Source of the DNA: Dokdonella_A sp963775445 | Lineage (GTDB): Bacteria; Pseudomonadota; Gammaproteobacteria; Xanthomonadales; Rhodanobacteraceae | Length of the DNA stretch: 64,000 nt | Direction of reading: 5' to 3' | NCBI GenBank assembly: GCA_963775445.1 | Contig: CAVZIT010000004.1 | Span: 558,001-622,000, forward strand | Shown: positions 26,495-33,846 of the stretch, in pieces | How positions within the stretch are numbered: the stretch's first letter is position 1 | Layout: each line of letters opens with the position of its first letter | Position numbers and translations under genes: made by a program | The notes under the pieces: generated by a model | Told to the model about the DNA's origin: nothing | The model's database searches: none | The model's input: the letters and a program-made list of their open reading frames with translations, nothing else

Positions 26495-28693
26495 TTGGCG
26501 CTGAGCGAGCTTCAGGGTCAGGTCTTTCATCTTGATTCCTACTCACCCACGACGCAGCGGCTGAGCAGTCAGCATACCAAGATCGGCACCTTGCCAACGG
26601 CAACCACCAGCTACGTGTACGATGCGAACGGGCGCGAGAACACGCGCACCTATCCAAGTGGCTTGGCGGTGCAGTCCACCTACACGTCCTGGGGCGATTT
26701 GCAGAGCCTGATCAACGTCGCCGATGGGCACCACTTCTGGATCGGCAACACCAAGGACGCCTGGGGCACCATCACCAGCGAAAGCTACTACGGCGGCGGC
26801 GGTGGCACGCATCAGACCTACGCGAGCACGGGACAGGTCAAGGAGCTCAAGTGGACTCGTGGCACGAGCCCGCTCGATCAGTGGGATTACAGCTACGACA
26901 GCTTCGCCAACCTGACCAGCCAGGCGCGAATCGTGCTCGGCGGCCTCGGATCGGGCGGCACCTATAGTGAATCCTATGGATACGATGGGATGCAGCGCTT
27001 GACGCAGGCGGCCCGTCAGATCTGTCCTGCCGGCAGCAAGTTTTGCTCGGCCGCGTCGGTGAATCTCGGCTATACACCGTCGGGCAACATCGATCACAAG
27101 AGCGACTACAGCGATGTTCCCGCGGGATCCTATGGTTACGGAACGAACGGCTGCGGCCCGCACGGGGCAAGCCGGGTCAATCCACCGATCTGCAATACGT
27201 TGCCACCGGGGTCCCCGGATTCGCCACCGCCGGAATGCGGGGGCTCAACCATCACGTTCAGCTGCGACGCTAATGGCAACGTCACCGGCGGCAGCACCAT
27301 CAGCGGTATCTACGATTTCAACAACCAGCCGTGGCACCTCGCGCGGGTCGGTGCAGGCACCTCCGATTTCGGCTACACGCCCGAGGGCAAGGTGTATCAG
27401 GAGATTTCGCCGACGCACACCACCGAGTTCTATCCGCGCGGCTACGAGGTCACGCACTATAACGGCGAGACCATCGAACGCCACGAACTCGGCCCGACCG
27501 TGGTGTTGCGCGAGAATGGTGTGGACACGGTGCGCAGCATCCTGCGCGACCGGCTTGGCTCGCTGGTGACGATGCTCGACGATGGCGCCAATTTCGTGAC
27601 CTACCGCGCCTACGACGCGTTCGGCAGGGCGCGCACCGGCAACTTCACCGACCGCCCGAACGGCACGTTCAACTTCCTGCCGTGGAGCCTGCACGGGTTT
27701 ACCGATCACAACCACCTCGACGATGTGTGGCTGATCCACATGGGCGGACGCGCGTACGACTACAACCTCGGGCGCTTCCTCAGCGTCGATCCGCTCGTGC
27801 AGTTCCCGAGCAATACGCAGAGCCTGAACCCGTACAGCTACATCCTCAACAACCCGCTGGCTGGGAAGGACCCGAGTGGGTATGCGTCGGATACTTGCAC
27901 TACGGGCACCAACATCGCCGGGCAAAGCTGTGAGAACCTCGGCGTCGATGTGACGCAAGTGAGCGCGCCGAGTGCAATGAAGCCGGCTGGCAGCAACGGG
28001 CGCACGACACAGTCGACGCAAAATGTGTCCGTAGACGCCGAGGTGCAGACCGCGTCGAGCAATACAAGCACGATAGCGAACGCGGCGCCGAAGAAGCCGA
28101 AGCCGGCGGATGATAAAGGGGTCATGGAAGGCTATCCGCTGCCAATGCTCATCGTCACTCCAAGTTCTTCGAGGACGATCGATTACGCGATGGCATATGA
28201 GCTGTTCCTCTACCCGGATTATCTTCGCGACAAGGCTGCGTGGGCGGGCCGTTATGCGACACAACGCACGAACAGCGATGCTGCAAAGCTGGCGAACCTG
28301 GCCATCGTCGAGCCGTTGATCAACGCGCTCACGGGATTGGCCCTTGAGAAAGCGGCGGTTACCGTGGGCGGCGCGGCGATTCGTATGATTGGTGAGGCTG
28401 ATGGGGTAAAGGAAGGAACTAGTGCCATAGAGAATGTGTTATCAGTGTTGCGCAATGGTCGTGGTGCTGGTGTCAAGATCGTCGACTCCGGTAGAGAGCT
28501 TGAGAGCCTGTTTAGCAAGCTGAGCCGAGGAGGCAAATCGATGGAGGGGACAAGTTATCCGGGGCGGATGGTGGAACTGCCTGACGGTACGCGAGTCGGG
28601 ATTCGGTCTACGTCACGCTCTGGAGGACCGACGATCGATGTCCACTCTCCAAACGGGCCCACTTGGAAGGTCCACATTGGAGGTGGCTCATGA
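26495..28693 (+). CDS. Rhs/YD-repeat protein C-terminal fragment with toxin tip (5' truncated)
   Basis: The protein begins in mid-repeat with no signal or N-terminal domain, and the frame meets a stop at 26435, so this is a displaced 3' part of a larger rhs gene. YD repeats (VYDANGRENTRTYPSGLAV, YGYDGMQRLTQAAR, LGYTPSGNIDHKSDYSD) lead into the Rhs core end (RAYDYNLGRFLSVDPLVQFP, then SLNPYSYILNNPLAGKDPSG, about 414-470). The variable C-terminus of about 260 residues ends MVELPDGTRVGIRSTSRSGG, then PTIDVHSPN and a lysine-bearing strand, a toxin-like tip. A family for the tip was not identified. The stop overlaps the immunity gene by ATGA. Expression is doubtful without the original 5' end. Confidence 0.8.
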   Translation: MALSELQGQVFHLDSYSPTTQRLSSQHTKIGTLPTATTSYVYDANGRENTRTYPSGLAVQSTYTSWGDLQSLINVADGHHFWIGNTKDAWGTITSESYYGGGGGTHQTYASTGQVKELKWTRGTSPLDQWDYSYDSFANLTSQARIVLGGLGSGGTYSESYGYDGMQRLTQAARQICPAGSKFCSAASVNLGYTPSGNIDHKSDYSDVPAGSYGYGTNGCGPHGASRVNPPICNTLPPGSPDSPPPECGGSTITFSCDANGNVTGGSTISGIYDFNNQPWHLARVGAGTSDFGYTPEGKVYQEISPTHTTEFYPRGYEVTHYNGETIERHELGPTVVLRENGVDTVRSILRDRLGSLVTMLDDGANFVTYRAYDAFGRARTGNFTDRPNGTFNFLPWSLHGFTDHNHLDDVWLIHMGGRAYDYNLGRFLSVDPLVQFPSNTQSLNPYSYILNNPLAGKDPSGYASDTCTTGTNIAGQSCENLGVDVTQVSAPSAMKPAGSNGRTTQSTQNVSVDAEVQTASSNTSTIANAAPKKPKPADDKGVMEGYPLPMLIVTPSSSRTIDYAMAYELFLYPDYLRDKAAWAGRYATQRTNSDAAKLANLAIVEPLINALTGLALEKAAVTVGGAAIRMIGEADGVKEGTSAIENVLSVLRNGRGAGVKIVDSGRELESLFSKLSRGGKSMEGTSYPGRMVELPDGTRVGIRSTSRSGGPTIDVHSPNGPTWKVHIGGGS

Positions 28694-29112
28694 TAAGCCT
28701 GCCCGCATTCGTGGATCGCGTTCTCGTGGCTGCAGAGGATGACTGGCTTGGTGTTTGGGAGCTACCGTGGATAGCTCAGTCAGTCGGGGGCGCCACCACT
28801 CCGGAAGAAGTGCGGAAATTGTCGCTGGCGGCGATTCGGGAGGCGCTCGACGCGGGTTTAGTCGAAGTGGGCGATGTCACCGAAGTTGGGTTCCGACCTT
28901 GGCAAACACCTCCGAGTGAAGCGTGTAGTCGCATTGAGGCCGAGTGGATTCGATTGCCGAACGGCCCGAAACTCGGTGACATGTCTTGTTGGTTCAATTT
29001 GACCGCAACAGGAAAGAAACGGATCGAACAGAGTGGCAGAGCGCGTGACCCGAAAAAGCATTATCGCAGCGTTGAGGGTCCGCTACCCGGAAAGCGAAGA
29101 CGCGAGCGATAA
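28690..29112 (+). CDS. Putative immunity protein for the Rhs toxin tip
   Basis: The ATG overlaps the rhs stop (ATGA), the standard layout for a toxin/immunity pair. The 140-residue product is acidic in its first half, has no signal peptide, and contains helix-turn segments (TPEEVRKLSLAAIREALDAG) and a strand pair (GDMSCWFNLTATGKKRIEQS). That pattern resembles a winged-helix-like fold. No named immunity family was recognised. The role is inferred from position only. It keeps a host that carries the tip from self-intoxication, or from kin. Confidence 0.6.
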   Translation: MISLPAFVDRVLVAAEDDWLGVWELPWIAQSVGGATTPEEVRKLSLAAIREALDAGLVEVGDVTEVGFRPWQTPPSEACSRIEAEWIRLPNGPKLGDMSCWFNLTATGKKRIEQSGRARDPKKHYRSVEGPLPGKRRRER

Positions 29113-29154
29113 ATCAAACGAATGGGGGTCACGAATCGGGTTCACAAATCGATA

Positions 29155-29179
29155 GGGTCAAACTCTGAGGTTTCCCCAC
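29155..29179 (+). repeat. Left inverted repeat of the IS
   Basis: The inner 15 bases CTGAGGTTTCCCCAC (29165-29179) are exactly inverted at 30492-30506, and the outer ten differ at two positions. It lies just beyond the 3' end of the transposase gene. Confidence 0.85.
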
Positions 29180-29183
29180 GTTT

Positions 29184-30389
29184 TCATGCTGGAACGTCCA
29201 GCTGATCGAGCAGGGCTGGTGTGGGCTGACGTATCTGTTGGATGAGACCACCGAGTGGGATTTGCAACCATCGTCGTACCAGCGCTTCGCGACCTAAACG
29301 CATGACCGAGTAAAGCGGACGCTTCGATCGAAACGGTGTGAACCACTGATCGATGCCGCTGACTTCGCATGCCATGCCGACCAGCCAAGTGGCGAACGCT
29401 GCCAGCGCGCTGAGCAGGAGCAATACCTCGATACGCGGGCCTTTGCGCGTGAGGCTGTCTTCGAATGCCTGCCCATAGCGGTGCGATTTGAGGTCGCGAA
29501 ACGACAACTCGATCTGCATGCGTCGTGCGTACAGCGCGACCAACTGACGCGCATTGAGTGTGAGATTGGGAGACGCGACGAGCAGCCATGGCTCGCGCTC
29601 GCGTTGCGCGTTCTTGTGGCTGTTCGAATTGCGCGCCGGCACGCCCTGCCGATTGCGGTGTTTGCGCCCTCGCGGTGACTTGGCATGCAGCACCACGTGG
29701 GCCGTCAGCGGCTTGCTGCGTGCGATCTGCATCGGTCCGAAGTCGCGGGGCATCTGCGTCGCCAGTTCGTACATGGCCTTGCACGACACCCATTGCGACG
29801 GCTCATCCGGCACCTCGCAAGGCTTGAGCTGCGTGGTGCTGCGCACGCGGCCCAGCCACAGCCAACCCATCGCTTCGACTGCCCGAAACCACGGCCCGCG
29901 AAAGCCGGCATCGGTCACCAGAATCGGGCAGACATCGTCGGGCAGTACATGGGCCAGACGCCGCAGAAACTTCTTCTCGGCACCTGGCGAACCTTGCTGT
30001 CCCCCCGGAAATACCATGTCAAGAATCGGTAGCGTGCGACCACCGACCGGTATCGCCGCGCGCAGTACATGCCAGCTGCGATCCTGTTTCAAGTCCGACC
30101 AGTCGATCACGATGATCGGCTGCCTGCTGCGTATCAGCCAGTGCGTCATCGCCTGATAGAGGGGCTCGCGCTCAGCATGCAGATGGCGGTTGCCCAACAG
30201 CCGATCCAGCGCCTTGAGCGGTGCGCGAACGCGCTCGGCACCGGGCCACGAACGCGCCACGTCCATCAAGGTCAATCGCCGCCCCGCAATCAACGCCTCG
30301 GTCGCCCATAGCAATACGCGTCGTCGCAGGGCATGCATGCCACCCAATGCTCCACCCAAACAGTTCTGCAATACTTGTGTCGCGTGCAT
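29184..30389 (-). CDS. IS4-family transposase
   Basis: The DDE residues are visible: Asp in IIVIDWSDLKQDRSWHVLRA, Asp in CPILVTDAGFRGPWFRA, and Glu in the YARRMQIELSFRDLKSHRYG block, which is the Y-(2)-R-(3)-E-(6)-K signature of the IS4 family. The catalytic residues are intact and no frameshift is seen, so the element could be active. ATG at 30389 has AGAGGA seven bases upstream and is preferred over a TTG 78 bases earlier. Length (401 residues) is normal. Confidence 0.92.
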   Translation of the reverse strand: MHATQVLQNCLGGALGGMHALRRRVLLWATEALIAGRRLTLMDVARSWPGAERVRAPLKALDRLLGNRHLHAEREPLYQAMTHWLIRSRQPIIVIDWSDLKQDRSWHVLRAAIPVGGRTLPILDMVFPGGQQGSPGAEKKFLRRLAHVLPDDVCPILVTDAGFRGPWFRAVEAMGWLWLGRVRSTTQLKPCEVPDEPSQWVSCKAMYELATQMPRDFGPMQIARSKPLTAHVVLHAKSPRGRKHRNRQGVPARNSNSHKNAQREREPWLLVASPNLTLNARQLVALYARRMQIELSFRDLKSHRYGQAFEDSLTRKGPRIEVLLLLSALAAFATWLVGMACEVSGIDQWFTPFRSKRPLYSVMRLGREALVRRWLQIPLGGLIQQIRQPTPALLDQLDVPA

Positions 30390-30491
30390 GGCGCGGTCCT
30401 CTTGGTGTGGTAACCGTGAGGAACCTACCGCGTCATGCGCGCTCCGTACAATCGCATTGTTGCGCAAGTCACTGATCTAGTTTTGGGATTT

Positions 30492-30516
30492 GTGGGGAAA
30501 CCTCAGGGTCTGACCC
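30492..30516 (-). repeat. Right inverted repeat of the IS
   Basis: GTGGGGAAACCTCAG (30492-30506) is the exact reverse complement of the inner left end. The transposase reads inward from here. The adjoining CATTGAT resembles the flanks of the GGGGTCA repeats. Confidence 0.85.
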
Positions 30517-30661
30517 CATTGATCTCCAAATACCGAACGCAAGTAGAGTTTCAAACACAGTTCGAGGCGCCGACGGTCGTGTGTACTCGATGCCTAGTGG
30601 TGGTTACGAAATGAAATTCCCATATTCAATTCCGCCCGAGTTCATCCAGGTGCCGAGATGA
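30517..30661 (+). pseudogene. Orphan Rhs toxin C-terminus cut by the IS
   Basis: Directly after the IS a frame without start reads SRVSNTVRGADGRVYSMPSG, then GYEMKFPYSIPPEFIQVPR, and stops at 30659-30661. Its stop overlaps the ATG of the next gene (ATGA). This is the arrangement of a polymorphic toxin tip followed by its immunity gene. The 5' part of the toxin is missing; either the IS removed it, or the tip was already an orphan module. It is too short to work as a toxin. The reading comes from my own translation of the + strand. Confidence 0.6.
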
Positions 30662-31014
30662 ACGCACGTGAGGTCAAAGAGCGATGGGAGAGTTTGCGGG
30701 TTCGGCTCGACAGAGAGGCTGTAGCTCAAAAATCTTCGCAACAGGCGCTGCTAGAATTATCGAAACAATATGCACTGCACTCCGCAGAAGAACGGCGTGA
30801 AATCGACTCACTCCTTTCAACATGGGTGCTTTCAGATGATGAAAATAAGCGATTTGATGCGGTGGCTCTCATCGCAGATCATCGAATCCGCTCCGCGCTT
30901 CCAGCTTTGTGTGAACTCTCCAATGAACTTGAGCGTTCCACCGCTCCCGGCGCGCCATATGAACTCGCTAAAGTCGTGCGGGTGATGGGGCAGCTGAGCG
31001 CGCTTTCAGCGTGA
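30658..31014 (+). CDS. Putative immunity protein of the second toxin module
   Basis: The 118-residue soluble protein is all-helical in appearance, with a HEAT-like segment (KRFDAVALIADHRIRSALPA, then LCELSNELE). Small HEAT-like proteins are common among immunity proteins. Its ATG overlaps the stop of the toxin remnant. AT content is higher than in the core genes, in line with acquisition. No specific family was recognised. Confidence 0.55.
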   Translation: MNAREVKERWESLRVRLDREAVAQKSSQQALLELSKQYALHSAEERREIDSLLSTWVLSDDENKRFDAVALIADHRIRSALPALCELSNELERSTAPGAPYELAKVVRVMGQLSALSA

Positions 31015-31023
31015 TATACCGAA

Positions 31024-31094
31024 ATCGATGGGGTCAAAATCGAAGAATCTCATATCGATGGGTCATCGATGGGGTCACAACATCAATGGGGTCA
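31024..31094 (+). repeat. Four clustered ATCGATGGGGTCA repeats before the RAYT gene
   Basis: Copies at 31024-31036 and 31065-31077 are identical; 31054-31065 lacks one G; 31082-31094 has A for G. Related copies occur at 29147-29160 and, inverted, at 30511-30523. Such short sequences next to a REP-associated tyrosine transposase are typical of its mobilised repeats. Their palindromic context is weak here. Confidence 0.7.
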
Positions 31095-31157
31095 GACTCG
31101 ATTGATGTAGCTCCAAGGCGAGCATACACGGCGGCAATACAGTCCAAGGTGTAGCCA

Positions 31158-31676
31158 ATGGCGGGTCTGCCTCGATTTTTGTTCCCGGCCAACCCCGAGC
31201 ACGTGATTGTCCGAGGGAATAATCGGCAAGAGACGTTCTGCGCCGACGCTGACTACGTGTTCTATCTGGAAAAGCTGCAAGCCGCCTGTGTGAAGCATGG
31301 CTGCGGCGTGCATGCGTATGTGCTCATGGCGAACCACGTGCATCTGTTGGTGACGCCGCAGTCTGGCGAAAGTCTGCCGCTGACGATGCAGATGCTCGGG
31401 CGCTATTACGTGCAGTATTACAACGCTTGTTACCGGCGCACGGGCACGTTGTGGGGGGGCGCTACAAGGCGACGCTGATCGACAGCGTCGCATACCTGCT
31501 GACCTGCAAGCGCTACATCGAACTCAATCCGGTGCGAGCCGGCATGGTGTCGCCTCCGTCCGAATACCGCTGGTCGAGCTACGCGGCAAATGCCAACGGT
31601 GCGGAAGATGTGCTGGTGATGCCTCACCCCGAATATCGCGCGCTGGGCCGGTCGTCCGATGCACGTCGGTCGGCCC
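31158..31676 (+). pseudogene. REP-associated tyrosine transposase (RAYT, Y1_Tnp), frameshifted and 3' truncated
   Basis: The first frame reads MAGLPRFLFPANPEHVIVRG, then YAYVLMANHVHLLVTP-like sequence (VHAYVLMANHVHLLVTPQSG) with the HxH metal motif of the Y1 family. After 31452 the homology continues one frame lower: RYKATLIDSVAYLLTCKRYI, then ELNPVRAGMV and YRWSSYAAN. The break is at a run of seven G (31453-31459) where eight would restore LWGGRYKA. The catalytic Tyr region is before or around this point. Beyond HPEYRALGRSSDARRSA the normal C-terminus is missing and other sequence follows. It may be a real pseudogene or a homopolymer error plus truncation. Confidence 0.8.
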
Positions 31677-31721
31677 GTTGCCGACGACGCCATTTTCGCA
31701 AACGGGTTCGACGGGCCGTAG
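31677..31721 (+). pseudogene. Leftover tail of an exported protein (VADDAIFANGFDGP)
   Basis: Fifteen codons including the stop read VADDAIFANGFDGP, matching the Kelch protein end VADDTIFADGFDGP in 12 of 14 residues and closely at DNA level. There is no gene body attached; it is fused behind the truncated RAYT gene and touches the stop of the convergent flavin oxidoreductase. Confidence 0.6.
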
Positions 31722-31723
31722 GG

Positions 31724-33019
31724 CTACGACAAAACGCCAGTTTCGTGCTCGCTTCCAGAACCGGGTTCCCGTGACTGAAACGCGAGCGGACGTGCTCCGG
31801 TTGCGACGGTCAAAGGTTTGACCTTGCCGCCGATGCGCGCCGCGCGGGTGAGAATGGTCGGGATGCGCTGAAAGACCGGTAGCAGGGCCTTCGAAAGATG
31901 TGGTCGCATCGCGAGGTGCGCGCAGACTGCGGCAAAGCGAATCCGTCCCGCAAGGCTGCGTCGCCAGAGTGTGGCGTATGCACGCCCGGTTTCCGCACGA
32001 AAGTCGGGCGTGCAGCTGTCGCCCCGAAGCTCGTGCTCGTTGCCGATCAACTGGTCGCACAGCAGCCATGCCGACTGGATTGCCATACTGATGCCCTCGC
32101 CGAGTATCGGGTGCGCTTCGCCGGCGACGTTGCCGATTGCGAAGGTTTCGTCTTCGCGCCACGGGGCACGAATACCGGGCTGCAGCGGCCCGACGCTTAG
32201 CCAGGCCGCGGTCGCCTCCGCTCCCAGCAGAGTTTCTTGCACGCCCGCGCAGTGTTTCTCGACGTACGCAAGGGCAGCGCCCGCCGCTTGCATTCCCGGG
32301 TTGCGTGCACGTTCCCGACGCAACACATCTCGTCGCACGCAGAACGCAAGCGTGGTCAGGCCGTGGTCGCCGAGCACCATGCCGCCGTAGCCTCCCGGAA
32401 AGGCGAGCACCGGCAGGATCCCTGGCTCGATGCACGCGTTGCGGTAGGTGCCCTTGAAGGCGAACAAGTCGTGGTCCCGGTGCGGACGATGCTTGCCGGC
32501 AGTGGTTGCGTCGGGATCGGGTTCCCACGATCCGTGTGCATGAATCAGCACCGGGGACTCAAGGCAAACCTCGGCGCCCGATCCGGCATTCCTGATTCGA
32601 CAACGATGCCGGATGCCTTCGCGTTCGAGCTTGCGTGCAGCGAACGGTTGCCAGATGTGCGCGCCAGCGGAACGCGCGCGACGCAGTAGCAGGGTATCCA
32701 GATGCTCGCGGCCGAGGGCGCGGCCCCATGCGTGTCGGGCCTCGGCCAGTGGCGGCAGCGGCGCGATGATCCGGTGCTCCTCCACGAACAGGCCCACGCG
32801 ACGTAGTTCGGGTCCCGCCAATGCATCGAATTCCGCGCCGACTCCCAGCCTCTCCAGTAACTCCAGATTGGATGCGGCGATGCATTCCCCACAAACCTTG
32901 CGACGGGGATATCGGCGCTTCTCGACAAGTGCAACCGACCATCCTGCCGCGGCAAGCCGGATCGCCGCGGTGCAGCCGGCGGGCCCTCCTCCAACAATGA
33001 TTGCGTCGTAACTGTACAT
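31724..33019 (-). CDS. FAD-dependent oxidoreductase of a type III PKS operon (geranylgeranyl reductase/halogenase-like)
   Basis: The start MYSYDAIIVGGGPAGCTAAI carries the FAD Rossmann motif; KVCGECIAASNLELL and, later, FAIGNVAGEAHPILGEGISM are the other landmarks of the PHBH/GGR-like group. No halogenase WxWxIP motif was seen, so reduction or hydroxylation is likelier. The ATG at 33019 overlaps the stop of the upstream methyltransferase (TGATG). The gene order PKS-methyltransferase-oxidoreductase suggests that it tailors the polyketide. Confidence 0.87.
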   Translation of the reverse strand: MYSYDAIIVGGGPAGCTAAIRLAAAGWSVALVEKRRYPRRKVCGECIAASNLELLERLGVGAEFDALAGPELRRVGLFVEEHRIIAPLPPLAEARHAWGRALGREHLDTLLLRRARSAGAHIWQPFAARKLEREGIRHRCRIRNAGSGAEVCLESPVLIHAHGSWEPDPDATTAGKHRPHRDHDLFAFKGTYRNACIEPGILPVLAFPGGYGGMVLGDHGLTTLAFCVRRDVLRRERARNPGMQAAGAALAYVEKHCAGVQETLLGAEATAAWLSVGPLQPGIRAPWREDETFAIGNVAGEAHPILGEGISMAIQSAWLLCDQLIGNEHELRGDSCTPDFRAETGRAYATLWRRSLAGRIRFAAVCAHLAMRPHLSKALLPVFQRIPTILTRAARIGGKVKPLTVATGARPLAFQSREPGSGSEHETGVLS

Positions 33020-33807
33020 CACGGCGACCGAACGCGATCCGCAATCGGACCCTTGAGGGCGATGAATTTGTGACTGAAGAGTCCGACCGCCGTTTCGCTG
33101 GTTTGCCACGCGCTGTCGGGCGGCCACTCGGCCGACAACTCCTGCGCGCGAAAACCAGCGCGCACGCTCGCAACCGCGTCGTGCCGCGTGGTCTGGTTCG
33201 CGCCGAGCAGGCCAACCATGCGGCTGCCAAGCAAGGCAAATCCCGAACGGCGAGGTTCGATGCACACGAAAGCGCATGCGCGCGCCGCGATCCCTTCCAG
33301 CAAGCGCCGCAGCCGCGAATCATCGAAATGATGGAGAAACAGGTTCGCAACGATGATCGGCGCTTGCGAACCAGCGGGCGGTGCCTGTGCCAACCAGTCG
33401 AACACTTCGGCCCGAACGATATCGGCCTGCCAGCCCAGCGCACGGTACTCTTCGAGCGTATGCGCTTGCACCACGGGTTGCAGGTCAAGCAGATCCACCT
33501 TCATTCGGGGCCAGCGTCTGCCGTTTTGTTTGGCGATCTGCAACAGCAGTCGTCCGTCGCCTGCGCCCAATTCGACCAGGTGTGTCGAGTGCGTGCACTT
33601 GAGCAAAGAATCGATTGGACGGCCGAGCAGGCTGGCGCTCCGCATCAAGAAGTTGATGCGCCGCAAATCGCGTCGCGAACGGACGGCCGCTGGATGATCC
33701 GCCGGAAGGCTGTCAAGCAATTCGGGCTCTACAGCCCGCAGTCGAGTCACGATTGACGAACCATCGCACGTGGACACGACATTTGCGTGCTCAACGAGAC
33801 TTCGCAC
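33019..33807 (-). CDS. SAM-dependent methyltransferase of the type III PKS operon
   Basis: Residues about 70-190 form a class I methyltransferase: STHLVELGAGDGRLLLQIAK (motif I), MKVDLLDLQPVVQ (motif II), and PIIVANLFLHHFDD (motif IV region). It probably methylates the product of the adjacent chalcone synthase-like enzyme. The first possible start is GTG at 33807, 39 bases after the PKS stop; a GTG a little downstream (reading VTRLRAVEPELL) is equally plausible. Confidence 0.85.
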   Translation of the reverse strand: MRSLVEHANVVSTCDGSSIVTRLRAVEPELLDSLPADHPAAVRSRRDLRRINFLMRSASLLGRPIDSLLKCTHSTHLVELGAGDGRLLLQIAKQNGRRWPRMKVDLLDLQPVVQAHTLEEYRALGWQADIVRAEVFDWLAQAPPAGSQAPIIVANLFLHHFDDSRLRRLLEGIAARACAFVCIEPRRSGFALLGSRMVGLLGANQTTRHDAVASVRAGFRAQELSAEWPPDSAWQTSETAVGLFSHKFIALKGPIADRVRSP

Positions 33808-33846
33808 GACGCGATCGCACGACGGGTCATTGGCGGTCGCACGCGC

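Larger units (their letters stand above)
29155..30516. mobile_element. IS4-family insertion sequence with 25-bp inverted ends
   Basis: The ends 29155-29179 and 30492-30516 are inverted repeats agreeing at 23 of 25 positions, with the shared core CTGAGGTTTCCCCAC. They enclose one transposase gene. The outer part of each end, GGGTCA(A/G)AC, resembles the GATGGGGTCA repeats at 31024-31094. No target-site duplication could be seen outside the ends. The element separates the first immunity gene from a second orphan Rhs toxin tip, so it inserted inside the toxin/immunity region. Confidence 0.85.

Noticed and set aside
31024..31094. Possible CRISPR from the clustered repeats
   Set aside because: Units are only 12-13 bases, spacing is irregular (30, 11, 17 bases), and no cas genes are near.
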